Shown piece after piece: positions 48,809 to 59,109 of a DNA stretch of 64,000 nt. This stretch comes from Lepidurus packardi (Eukaryota > Arthropoda > Branchiopoda > Notostraca > Triopsidae). A program made the position numbers and the translations under genes. Numbering within the stretch: position 1 is the stretch's first letter; each line of letters begins with the position of its first letter. Under the pieces are notes generated by a model. It ran no database searches, had not been told where the DNA came from, and was given only the letters and a program-made list of their open reading frames with translations. The DNA lies in assembly GCA_023053545.1 (NCBI GenBank), contig JAKZAN010000120.1, forward strand, positions 1-64,000. The letters run 5' to 3'.

Positions 48809-49138
48809 AACCCAGGTGGGAAGGGCGGACCGTGATTCTAAAGACCCAAAGCACAGAGTAGGCAGAGCCAGGGATTCGCAGAGGCCGAGTAGAAAAAATA
48901 TTTGTTGTGGCATTCCAAAATAGTGGATACCCATTTTTTCTATTTCTGGATGGATACTGACTGATCCCTAATACCGCCATTCTATTGCCCCTGTTATTAA
49001 AACCCACAGTTTTCTACCCCAGTTATAGTTTGAAGCCAGGGTGTTGTTTGCTTTGCCCTATCAATAAATTAGGCCATTCTCCCTCCTTATAAACTTTGCA
49101 TTCAACAATACCCAAAATACCACTCTTATTATAAAACC
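48809..49138. other. Intergenic region, 330 nt
   Basis: 3' flank of the PP1-docking gene and promoter of the L1-domain gene, with AT-rich 49060-49138. A minus-strand ORF at 48735-49007 is antisense noise. Confidence 0.5.
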
Positions 49139-50159
49139 ATGCCCAAACAAGCTGCCCCCGAAACCTCCCAACCCGCTCCTCAGGTCCCCAAGACCAAGAA
49201 GATCTCCAAGCATAAACAGTCTCCTGTATAGTTAGTCAAGGGAGAAAAACCTTACAGACTCACCAAACCTCTCCTCTCCCATGACGAATACCGTGATCTC
49301 AAATCCAAGAAATACAACAAGTACAGAAAGCTTGTCGTCAGCCACCTCAAGATCGACAAGTTCCAGGTTAAGGCAGCAGTCGAAGCTCTCAAGCAGTTCG
49401 AATCCAGCAAGACCAGCAACGACATCTTTGCCTCAGAGGGTTTTATCTACCTCGAAATTGTTCTGGCCAATGTCCCCGAAGAACACTCCATCAGGCCTGT
49501 TCAAGTGTCTCTTCCCACTCCAATCTATTCGGAGGCTTTCAACACTCGCAGTACCATCTTCGTGACTGATCCCCAGAGGGCATACAAAGATAAGGTCCAG
49601 GATCTGAGTATCCCTACCGTCGCCAAGGTTATCGGGTACGATAAGCTCAAGAAGAAGTACAAAGGCTTGAAGGACAAGCGTGCTTTGATTTATAACTACG
49701 ACCTTTTCTTCTGCGACTGGCGCATCTACAACCTGCTTGGCAAACCCACTGGCAAACTTTTCTATGATCGCAAGAAAATCCCCTTCCCTATCGACTGCGA
49801 AGGAGTGCCTGCCCACCTCAAGGAGAAGTTCGGTGAAGACTACGCTGCCTATCTCAACGATCTTAACAACTACACCTACTTCATCGCTGGCAACGGACCA
49901 GTCTAGTAATCCACTCATCCCTCATGCATTTTTGTAAAATATACTCTTTAGTACTGTGAAAATAGGACGAACATCGATGGGTCTGGCATAGACCGTAAAG
50001 AACGTGATTCACGGGATCTACAACACAGTTCCTCACCTGATGAACAAGACCGTGGGACCCGAGAACGTGAGACAGATCTCAGTGAAGACGTCAGCGAGCC
50101 CCTCACTGCCGATCTACTGTCACCTGAAGTCGGAATAGATTACTGCCCACAGTCAATGA
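49139..50159 (+). CDS. Ribosomal L1-domain protein, RSL1D1/Utp30/Cic1-like (324 aa)
   Basis: Start ATG 49139; the intron 49906-49951 joins YFIAGNGPVY to TVKIGRTSMGLAETVKNVI. L1-family landmarks: ALKQFESSKTSNDIFASEGF, IYLEIVLANVPE, IYNYDLFFCDWRIYNLLGK, GKLFYDRKKIPFPI, the KIGRTSM RNA-contact loop and SVKTSASPSLPIYCHL. RSL1D1/Utp30/Cic1 proteins bind pre-rRNA during ribosome assembly in the nucleolus. The typical Y-D-L-F-hydrophobic pattern favours RSL1D1 over ribosomal uL1. A TAG in SMGLA-TAG-TVKN is a Glu-type position. TGA 50157-50159. Confidence 0.9.
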
Positions 50160-50263
50160 TGTTGAGTGATGTTCTATTGTAAATCCCTACAGCTCGTTAT
50201 TCCCAGTTCCTTTTCACTCTTTTTTGAATCCCCCTATTATACACGGATGGTTTCCGGAATATA

Positions 50264-50702
50264 ATGCTTTATTTCATAAATCACCCATTCACGAACGAGC
50301 CATTATCCCCTCAAGCACTACTCAACATAATAACGATGCATAATACCCTGGTTGCACTGTGCCTCTTCTGCATGGTTGGTTACCTCCTCGCAATCCTCGC
50401 CGAGAAGAAGCCACACTGGTTTACCACCAAAAGAGGCAAGGCACTCGCCGACATTTAGGATCGCTATTAGAGGTTGAGAACAACCCGCAGATAGTCACTC
50501 GTAACATACCATTACAAAATCATCAATACTTTAATTCTGCAAAACTTAGAATCATTATTTCTGGGCTGAGTCGAGCAAGGAATACTCCAAGATGGAGCGA
50601 GTGGAGAAGTAAGTGAAAAGACTTGACGAAGAACTCGACTCTCTCAGACAGGACTACAAGGCCATCCAGTCTGGAAAGCCAGTCATGCTTAAGAAGATAT
50701 GA
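50264..50702 (+). CDS. GET1/WRB-like TM plus coiled-coil protein (129 aa)
   Basis: Start ATG 50264; the intron 50501-50549 yields a 129-residue protein. One TM helix (TLVALCLFCMVGYLLAILAE) is followed by a basic and helical stretch (GKALADIEDRYERLRTTRRE) and EYSKMERVEKEVKRLDEELD, like the GET1/WRB cytosolic coiled coil with its F-x-x-Y-[SA]-[KR]-[LM]-x-R/E-K pattern. GET1/WRB with GET2/CAML is the ER receptor for tail-anchored protein insertion. Family members have two more TM helices after the coiled coil; here the frame ends at TGA 50700-50702 (see finding on UGA). It could also be an unrelated small TM protein. Confidence 0.65.
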
Positions 50703-50790
50703 ATCAGCATCAAAGAGTTGTATATACGGTCCAATCTAGAACTCATTATGTTTTTTATGTTTTGTTTGCTGAAGCAAAAGAGATAAAGTG

Positions 50791-52504
50791 TCATAAAGCT
50801 GCAGGGAGTATACATATCGCAGTGATATTATCAGAGCTGCTCTTCGAAGACGTCTAGATTACTTGGTTGACGAACTCGTCCGCCAGAGCCTGCCCCGTTA
50901 ACTAGGGATTTGACTTTCTTATTTTTTTGTAGATTTCATGGATCTGCTCCTTCGTCATCCCCTCATAAACTCCATCACCTATACAGCATTAATATGTAAT
51001 TAAGCATAGTTGTTTACTCGTTAGTAGGATGTACTCCACTCCTACGTTATCGAACTAGTAGAGATCAGGCCTGCTGCTAATCACATTCGGCAGCCCACCG
51101 TATTTACTGACCTTAGCCTCGATGTCGCCGATAGTGCGGGACACATTCAGGTTGCCAGGGTGTATGCGGCCTGATCGGAAAGTTTTGAAAGGCTGTCCTC
51201 TACTGGTGTTACGTAGCTCCTCACGGATGAGTTTACCACCGTTTTAGACTATTCGGCGAAACTAAATTTTATTTTAAGGCTTGTGGTCCACATTCATGTC
51301 TACGGGCCCAGATGCACCACTCTTGAAAATGATTCCGTGGCTATCGCCCACATTGGCTAAGTAGATTTTTTATGTGCCTACGAGACAGACTAGCGCACAG
51401 GACCCGCTAGTATCCACGCTGGAGGGAATACCGATTGCTAAGCTCCCATTCTTCCGGACTACTGGGGTTCTCTTTTCCTTGGTGTCTGGAAAAGGGTCTG
51501 CCATCTCGAGGAATGTGGTTTCGGCTTTCCTGAGAGCATTGTCAAGTGCCTGTTTAGGATTAGTTGCATATTCTTTCTATCTAATAATCTACAGGTTCGA
51601 ATATCCGACGGTTATCGGTTTGGAATGTTACGTAATTATGGATGTTTTCGTTGAGGAATTCCGAACATCGACTGCCTCCATGTCCGTCGAAGATAGCGAA
51701 GTACCCGTGAGAACTAGTATTCGTATCCCTGTTGGTTGGCGTGTTGCAACCGTCTATCTGGTTCAGTTCCACACTGTTATATTTCTTCTAATCCTGCTCA
51801 CAGCCAATATTGATCTTGTTAACGTTGCTCAAAGTATTCAACAGCATCATTTGATTACGCATGACGGACGTGAAGGGTTTCGGCAGCTAGTGCAGACACT
51901 TGAATCGATCTTCGTTGTAATTACGCTTATTCTGGATGGACCTACCGCTGAAGAAGGAGATCCTGGCCTTTTGGACTTTGAGGGTGCTTTTATAATGGGC
52001 TTTGAGTTTAAAGTCGGAGGGTCCTTTCGAAGACTGTATTTTGGAGATACCACTGATTTCATTCTGGCTGTTGGCTGATGAGTGGTCTTGGCAGCTGGAC
52101 TTCCCGAGGACGTTGGATCTTTTTTTGGCACTAGTCCGAAATATCGAAAATGTAGCCTTTTTGTCGATGCCTGAGTTATCCTCGTTCATGCTTGATACCA
52201 TGGCTCGAAGTGCAGTGCGATTGTTATTGGGAGTCATCGAGTTTATGCAATAGCGTGGATAAGGACTTAGGTTGGATAGGTTGTTGCTCAGCTGGTATTT
52301 CTGGTTAGACTCTCCAAAGGCTGGGTTGGGAGGGCCGAAGAAAGATCCGATATCCTTATCGTAAGCAGCAGAAGGCAGAGCAGATAGTTGGTTAGGTATC
52401 TAATTGAGTTTGGGGAGACTGGCGGGCTGGACGGTGTAGTTATGTTCATTCCTGACTTTGACGAGACGACCAGGGTGATCGATGGAACTGAATATCCGGG
52501 ACAT
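50791..52504 (-). CDS. PP2C-type Ser/Thr protein phosphatase (about 539 aa)
   Basis: Introns 51577-51631 and 50979-51017 restore all PP2C motifs: GYFAIFDGHGG, GSCALVCLVGTEKIYLANVG followed by DSHG, NVDHKPENKIEFRRIVENGG, NVSRTIGD, EYILLTSDGVYEGM and SSDNITAICIL. The metal-binding Asp residues (DGHGG, TSDGV, SSDNI) are present, so it should be active. A divergent, Ser/Asn-rich N-terminal extension of about 200 residues precedes the domain. Start ATG 52504 is preferred, behind a TATA-like AAGTATAAATA; an in-frame ATG lies at 52597. A long plus-strand ORF (51374-52078) is antisense. TGA 50791-50793. Confidence 0.92.
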
Positions 52505-52634
52505 AACAATAGCAGAGAAGTATTTATACTTAATAATATTATCGTTTAACTCGGTAATAACTACAAACCGTCCTAGTTGTCTGGAGTTCCCAACCATGAT
52601 GTATTTCTATCTCTTGATGCAGGGATGGTTGCTA

Positions 52635-55600
52635 TCATTTTTGTTCGATCTACTTTAAAAAGGGCAGATCCTCGAAGTCAGGCTATACGCCCTGGTTGTC
52701 TCTGCTCAGCCCTCCGAAAGCTTTCGTCTGTCTCAAGTTCACTATCTTGCTTTCTCTCTTCTTTTTGACTTCCTCCAGGAAGTTGAATTGCTTCGATCTT
52801 CTCGTAGACTATATTTTGTTGTTCTTTGATGTGATCTAGCTCTGCTCATCCCGCTCCTTAATCCTCGAAGCCAGTTGCGACATCAAGTCCTTGGACATCA
52901 GCACTTCTGCCTTAGATGGACTTGGTACTTACTTAGGTGCTTATTTTGGTGCTTATTTGGTGCACTTATCTGATTACTGATGTAGTTTCCTTAATGAAAT
53001 TCGAGGGGTTGTTGCTTATATAATTACTGAGAACTACAGGAGGAGCACTGGTTTCCATGGGTTTTGCAGACTGATAGTTAGCGATGCCTGAATCCTTGTT
53101 CTGGAGGGTAGGCTTTAATTGAGATTGGACCATGCTGGCAGCCTAGGGTTTCTTATAAGTAATACTATTATTTTTCATAGCCTTCCTTTCTTCCTCCTTC
53201 TTCTTTGCCTGTTCTAGCTGGTTGACTGTTTCCTCGGTCTTGCAAATAAAGAAGATGGCTGACATGATCTTTTTGCCCACCTCATCAGAAGGTTGTTTCC
53301 TGTCTTCGCAGTAAAACTCTGCACACTCCCCGTACTCAGCTTCAAGAACCTTTAGCTTTTCAGACATCGTTGCTATTTTTTCAGTTATTGCTGCCTCAAT
53401 TGGCCCGAGCACATCATCGATTCTGTCAGTAGGGTCGTCTTTAGCTCTCGATGCCACTGCTGCTTTGATGGAGTTCATGTTCCTTCGCAACTCTCCTAAC
53501 TCCACTTGGCATTGTGAAACTGGTGCTTTAGAAATGATCCTTAGCTCCTCGACCTCTTCAGGATCGAACAAAGGATAGTTGTAGGTTTTCCAAACTTGTC
53601 GGACGATGTAGAAGGCTACATTTTCTTTTCTGTCTAGACTCTTGGTTTCTTCTACTCTCTCAAGGGTATCTAGTTTGAAACCGTATGCTCCTCCCTTGAT
53701 TCCTGTTCCATTCAGATAGTTACTGATTGCAAGACTCACTTCTAAGATTTTGTGCAGTCTCTAGTTGTTTCTTGCCTTTTTGAAAGCTTTCTGGAGACCA
53801 TCGATGGTCTTTTCGAGCTAGTAGGCTATTTATTCATACTGGTCCTTGAAAATCAGGGCTTTGATTCTGTGCCTATACGCTGGGACCCTTATGACTTCAT
53901 AGACAAACTTTTAGGGAACTCCACACTCCTCGATGTCTCCTTGGAAGCCTCGCACAGACATCTCCATTTCTTAGTTGGGTAAAATACCTTGCAAGTTCTC
54001 GAGAATTGAGGCTGCTGCATATTTCCCAGTGCAGACACGCAACCCTTCCAGTAACTCTGCAAAGTTGGTAGTCCTGAGTTTCGCCAACACGATCTACATA
54101 TTTCTGCTTTTCTCGCTATCAATAAGTTTAATTTTCTATTTCTTGGCTTAGGGCTAGAAGGCTGACGATAGTGCCGAAACTACACTCACCTTTGCGTCTT
54201 TCTTCGGCGCTTCCACACGGCAGAATAATTCCTCGATCTATTTGGTATCTAGCTCCACTTTTGTGTCATCCACCTTCTCCCATACAGAGTTCTTAATCTT
54301 CTCTTGAGGTACGGTCGTGATGTTACAGGGTTTCATTGGCTTAGAAGGGTTACATTTAGGCTTTTGATTCGGATCTGGTAAACCTCCTGCTCCGGGGAAA
54401 CCAGATAGTCCAGGTAATCCCGGCATTCCAGGCAATCCAGGCAATCCAGGCAATCCAGGTAGTCCAGGTAGTCCTGGAAGGCCCGGTAGTCCAGGCAATC
54501 CTGAGAGGGATGGTGGAGGAAGCCCAGGTAGTCCCGGAGGAGGTAACAAACCGGATAGAGATTGAGGTGGAAGTAATAAGCCAGGCAGCGAAGGGGGCGG
54601 AGGTAGTAAACCAGGGAAGGAGGGAGGTGGAGGTAATAGACCACCAGGTAAAGAGGGAGGGGGAGGCAACAAACCAGGAAGAGATGGAGGAGGTAATAGT
54701 CCAGATAGTGTTGGGGGTGGAGGAAGTATATCACTTAGAGAAGGGGGAGGAGAAGACAATAAATTCCCGATAAGAGGGGGTGGGGGAGGCAACAAAGTTC
54801 CAGAGAGAGAAGGAGGCGGGGGAGGTAGTAAGCTTCCAGTGAGAGTAGGTGGAGGAGGAAGTAGATTTCCTGTAAGAGGGGGCGGAGGCGGAAGAAGGTT
54901 GTTTGATGAAAGTTAAAAGCCAGAAAGCGAAGGAGGAGGTGGCGGTAACATGCTATTTAGAGAGGGTGGAGGAGGTAAGACGTTTCCAGTCGGAAAAGGC
55001 GGAGGTGGTGGAAGGAGAGTAGTGGGCAGTTGTGGTGGGGGAGGCAAAATTCCTGGTAGGCTTGGAGGTTGAGGAGGTAAGGTGCTCGAAAATGGAGGAG
55101 GCGGAGACAAAATTTGTTAAGCACTTGATTTTGACAATTAAAGAGTAGGGGGAAGAGGGAGTGCCGGGAGGATGCCTTGGATCATTGATGGGGGAGGAGG
55201 CAGCAACGAATTTGACAAACTCTACTTTTTATTGGATAAAGTAGGAGGAGGGGGTAGAAGAGGCAATGGGCTTGTCTGTTGCCCCCAGGTTTGATTGGCT
55301 CCAGCTTACTGTACCTTAGGAGTGTTTTGTATTTGAGCCAGAGTCGCGTTGTACTTTCTTGTGATGTCATCAAGTTAAGACTTCAACTGCATATTATCTT
55401 TGAGAAGCTTCTTGATGAACGCCTACTTCTAGTCGAGCTGCATAGTCACAAAATCGAGTTCTTCTTTTCGGGCTTTTTCTTCGACAAGCCTTTCGGTCTC
55501 CTCCTTGCTCTCAGAGAGGCCAAGCTTCCTCTCTATAAACCCCTGAAGCTCTCTCCAGTTGTCTTTATTGAAATATTGTAGATTTTTGAGACACCTGAGA

Positions 55601-57090
55601 AGCACCTCTTCGCCACCGATATCCAAGCAATTGTTTTTAATGATACGCTGCAGTTCAGTGATTTCCTTTTCATCGAGTGCTCGCTGCACCTCATCGTTAT
55701 TAGCTCCGTCCTTCGAGTGGAAGGCCAGGTGCATCTTGTCGTAGTTTTCGATCTGGCTGATAGTGTCCAGCAGATAGCGTGTGAACACTTTCTTGTCTGT
55801 CTCGCTTAGGTACACCTCGAAACTGTTGTCTTCTTATTCTCCACTCTATCCTTCGGATTCCTCAGCCACTAGATTATGAACCAAGCGTAGAAGACGGTTT
55901 TCGCCTTCACGGTTCTCCCCATCCTCCTTGCTAAATAGGGCATTTAGGAGTTCCTTATCAGTCGCGTCGTTCTTACTGTACTCTTTGTACTCAAAAATCA
56001 TGCGCTGGACATAGTCGAAAGTACAATACTCGAGTCTGTAAAATTTATCTTCTATCCTGCCGCGGATCGTATCCAGGATAATCTAGTATTTGTTCTCACG
56101 GAGCTCCCGTCTGAGACGCAGCATTTTTTAGTCCTCCACGAAGCTAGCCAGCAGTTCGTTGATGAAACGAAGGCAATAGAAAACCATCAGGATGTTATTT
56201 GTGTGGATGAGGGTATTGAAGAATGGTTCCAGTATCCAAGTGTACCCACAATCTCGCTTGAAGACGTGTAGTTGCGTAATCACCTCGTCCGAATCCTCAG
56301 TGCGCCATATGAAGTCAGTGAGTAGCTCGAGGACAAGTGCTGTAATTGCGATGTTAACGGAATGGAAGTTCTTGAGCAGGCTATTGAGGTAGGTGGGGAT
56401 CTTCATGATAGCCTGGGAGAGGGCGGTCGAGAAGTTACTTTGTGTCTTGATGGCGAAGTTTCTCAACAAGCGTAAGATATCAATCTGATTCGAGAAGTTA
56501 TTCTTCATGCCCTCGCGATTACGCAGTTCTTACTTGTCCAGGACTTTCATGAGACGCACCAGTCCGAACACTTCCACAAACTGCTTATGGCAGTCATTCT
56601 GATCTAGGTACCGTTCAAGCTCTGCTATCTGGCTCCTTAGACTGGTCGTGCCTTGCTAGATCTTTTGCAATCGGTCCTACATTTCGTGCACTTTCGCGAC
56701 TCCGAAGATCTGGCCTTGAGGGGCTAGGTTTCGCTGGGGTCTTGGCGGCTGCAGACTCCTTCAGTTAGTCTTTTTCCTTTTTTTCTAGCTTCTCTTGCTG
56801 GATTTCCTCCACACTTCGTTTGTGTTTGATGGTGAATCTATGTTTGTATTTCGGGTTGAAGCCTTCCACGAACTTCAGATGTTCTGGACTGAGGTTGATC
56901 TCTCGAAGACATGCTCTAAAGTTCCTTTCGACTGGCTGATGAGAGGAGAGATGAGGTTACCTTCTTAGTCAGAGGGTTCGGGTGGATATCTGTTTTTGCC
57001 TTTAAGGTCGTAGTAGATAAAACTGACCTGTTCTCCAGTTTTGATGGTGTACTGGAAGACAGTGGATCCTGTGAGGTTGTTGTTGCCCAT
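52635..57090 (-). CDS. Formin with FH3/DRF region, very long FH1 and FH2 domain (about 1,430 aa)
   Basis: Start ATG 57090 ([20 protein letters not shown]). Introns are inferred at 56932-56960, about 56730-56760, and near the 3' end a 22-nt one around 52910; others may exist. An armadillo-like FH3 region ([57 protein letters not shown]) is followed by coiled coil. The FH1 region (about 54380-55270) has many poly-Pro blocks ([10 protein letters not shown] type) and a collagen-like LPG run. FH2 has [38 protein letters not shown] and [20 protein letters not shown]. The C-terminal basic motif is [18 protein letters not shown]. Formins nucleate and elongate actin filaments from profilin-actin delivered by FH1. 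TGA 52635-52637. Confidence 0.9.
54380..54560 (-). repeat. Collagen-like LPG tandem repeat inside the formin FH1
   Basis: Coding tandem repeat of a 9-nt unit (CCTGGATTG-like on the minus strand) giving about ten consecutive L-P-G triplets between 54400 and 54500, flanked by the proline-rich FH1 blocks. Near-identical DNA units indicate recent slippage expansion. Confidence 0.8.
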
Positions 57091-57437
57091 GGTGTAGACA
57101 GACGATGGGCTAAGGAAGTAGTAGATTATAAAGGGTAATAAATGTGTGTATAGAGAATGAGATATTGAGTTGGCTGTCTATTTTATTGAAAGTGTTTCTG
57201 AGGGTGTTAATCCCCCAAACAGTAGTCATCAGGCGGTGCTGCTTCAATTTGTATGTGTATTTTTAGTGTAAATCGTGTAAGATTTTTGGATCCGACGGCA
57301 AATATGCTCTAATTATTAAACTAACTTAAAATAAGCTAGGGATTTCCAAAATGGAATATATAAATCAAATATTTTCATCACTGGAGGAAATTATCAGAAG
57401 AGGAAGGCGATAATATTTTCAGGGATGATTCGTGATG
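57091..57437. other. Formin 5' flank / subtelomere-like spacer
   Basis: 347 nt between the formin start and the internal TTGGGG array, AT-rich, with no coding signal. Its length mirrors the 246-nt spacer between the left telomere and the first gene. Confidence 0.6.
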
Positions 57438-57767
57438 TTGGGGTTGGGGTTGGGGTTGGGGTTGGGGTTGGGGTTGGGGGGGTTGGGGTTGGGGTTGGGG
57501 TTGGGGTTGGGGTTGGGGTTGGGGTTGGGGTTGGGGTTGGGGTTGGGGTTGGGGTTGGGGTTGGGGTTGGGGTTGGGGTTGGGGGGGTTGGGGTTGGGGT
57601 TGGGGTTGGGGTTGGGGTTGGGGTTGGGGTTGGGGGTTGGGGTTGGGGGTTGGGGTTGGGGTTGGGGTTGGGGTTGGGGTTGGGGGTTGGGGTTGGGGTT
57701 GGGGTTGGGGTTGGGGTTGGGGTTGGTGGGGTTGGGGTTGGGGTTGGGGGTTGGGGTTGGGGTTGGG
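57438..57767 (+). repeat. Internal (TTGGGG)n telomeric array, about 330 nt
   Basis: Roughly 52 tandem TTGGGG units with scattered variants (TTGGGGG, TTGGGGGG, GGTTGGTGGGG), running G-rich on the + strand. This is the exact complement of the left-terminal CCCCAA and the orientation of a right-hand chromosome end. It begins after ...TCGTGATG and ends in ...TTGGGTATCATTCC. The minus strand reads as a Pro-Gln repeat ORF, which I treat as a by-product. Confidence 0.97.
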
Positions 57768-57824
57768 TATCATTCCGCAGAACTCATCACTAACTTCTGT
57801 TGCCAAAGTAATACTCCTTTCCTT

Positions 57825-59016
57825 ATGACTCTTAGAAAACTGTCTCTTGCCTCTCTGTCCCTCATGTGTCTGCAGCCACATCGAGTATCACCACAAAAGT
57901 GGTGACAAACCCAAGTTCGACAACATCTACGAAGCCCTCACTACTGTCCATACCAGTCTCAACTCCTACGGTGACAAGATGGAAGACAACAAACGAAGAC
58001 TCGTAAAAAACATACATTTACATCATGCCGCTTATGAGCTATTAGGATGCGATCCAAAAGCAGTCAACATGGTAGATCAACAACATCACAGAGATGTTGC
58101 TAGATGCCAAGATGAAGGTGAGAGAGTTAGTGGAGAGACGTTCCAAGAAATCGAGGCTGAGACCTTAGAATATCTGAGATAACATAGTACTAAGACTGGA
58201 CTAAACGATTTCGAGAAGCTTGAGGCTCTGAGCAAAAAGATCCAAATAGAGGCAGACGAGATCGAGAACACTATCATGGATCTGAAGAGCGAAAGAGCAC
58301 TTTCCACCCTTATAATTTTTAATAGCGAGAAACATCGACTCCTCGAAAATAACCAGACTGAGGTTTCCAAGTTTCTCTAACTCAATGAGAAGTTTGTCCC
58401 TGAAATCACTGTTAACGAGGGGATGTTTGAGCTCATTTCCCAGGCTATATCCCAAACCCTGAACCTCAAGTTGACACCTTCTGGAGAACTTAAATAGAAT
58501 CTCCAGACTCCTAATGTACTTAGCCAGCAAAACACACCCCAGCGAAAAGAAAACAACCCATCTGCCAATAATTCAATAATGGAACAGACCAAAGTCGGAA
58601 GCACACTCTATCGACCCATGTTGAATGCTTCCAATCCTTTAACCCCACCCCAAAACCTCACAGTCCAATACGCTGTCAACCAAAGAAATATCTTCAACTC
58701 CATTGACACCAATCGAGCTGTTAATAGCTTTGCGAAGATGTCCAAATCACCTCATGAGTACATGAGTCCTAGTCGCAACCTCCAGATCTCCAATCAGGGA
58801 AGCTCTATTCCGAATGTAAATGTAAACCTTAATGGGCTTACCTATACAAGTTTTGCGAATAGCCCCAAAAACATCATGGAGGACTCCAATACAGCAAGAA
58901 GATCTGATAAAAATAGTGGACTGAAGATGAGCAGGTCTCCCGTTAAGGAGTATGCTAACGAACCCACCGATGCGAGGTCCATGACGCAACCCGCTGGCTT
59001 CTTCTACACCAGATGA
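57825..59016 (+). CDS. Coiled-coil / Asn-Ser-rich protein of unknown function (385 aa)
   Basis: Start ATG 57825; a 34-nt intron (57842-57875) joins MTLRKL to HIEYHHKSGDKPKFDNIYEA and a long second exon to TGA 59014-59016. The N-terminal half is helical (HTSLNSYGDKMEDNKRRLVK, KLEALSKKIQIEADEIENTI, SEKHRLLENNQTEVSKFLEL). The C-terminal half is Asn/Ser/Pro-rich (NAVNQRN-like, KMSKSPHEYMSPSRNLQISN, LKMSRSPVKEYANEP), with repeated S-P sites that look like phosphorylation targets. Family unknown. Its ATG is only 57 nt beyond the telomeric array, so the array sits where its promoter should be. Confidence 0.75.
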
Positions 59017-59109
59017 TGTCAAGCCCCAAAATGATCTTATATTACATTTTCAGCCTGATTCTTACATCTTTGTATAAATAACGATAATAAAACTAACAGG
59101 GCATGATGA

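Noticed and set aside
51374-52078. 234-aa plus-strand ORF under standard-code rules
   Set aside because: It lies entirely antisense to the well-supported PP2C coding sequence.
57378-57881. Minus-strand ORF encoding a long Pro-Gln repeat
   Set aside because: It is simply CCCCAA telomere repeat read in frame, with no supporting flanking domain or splice structure; the plus-strand Gly/Val/Leu ORFs are the same artefact.
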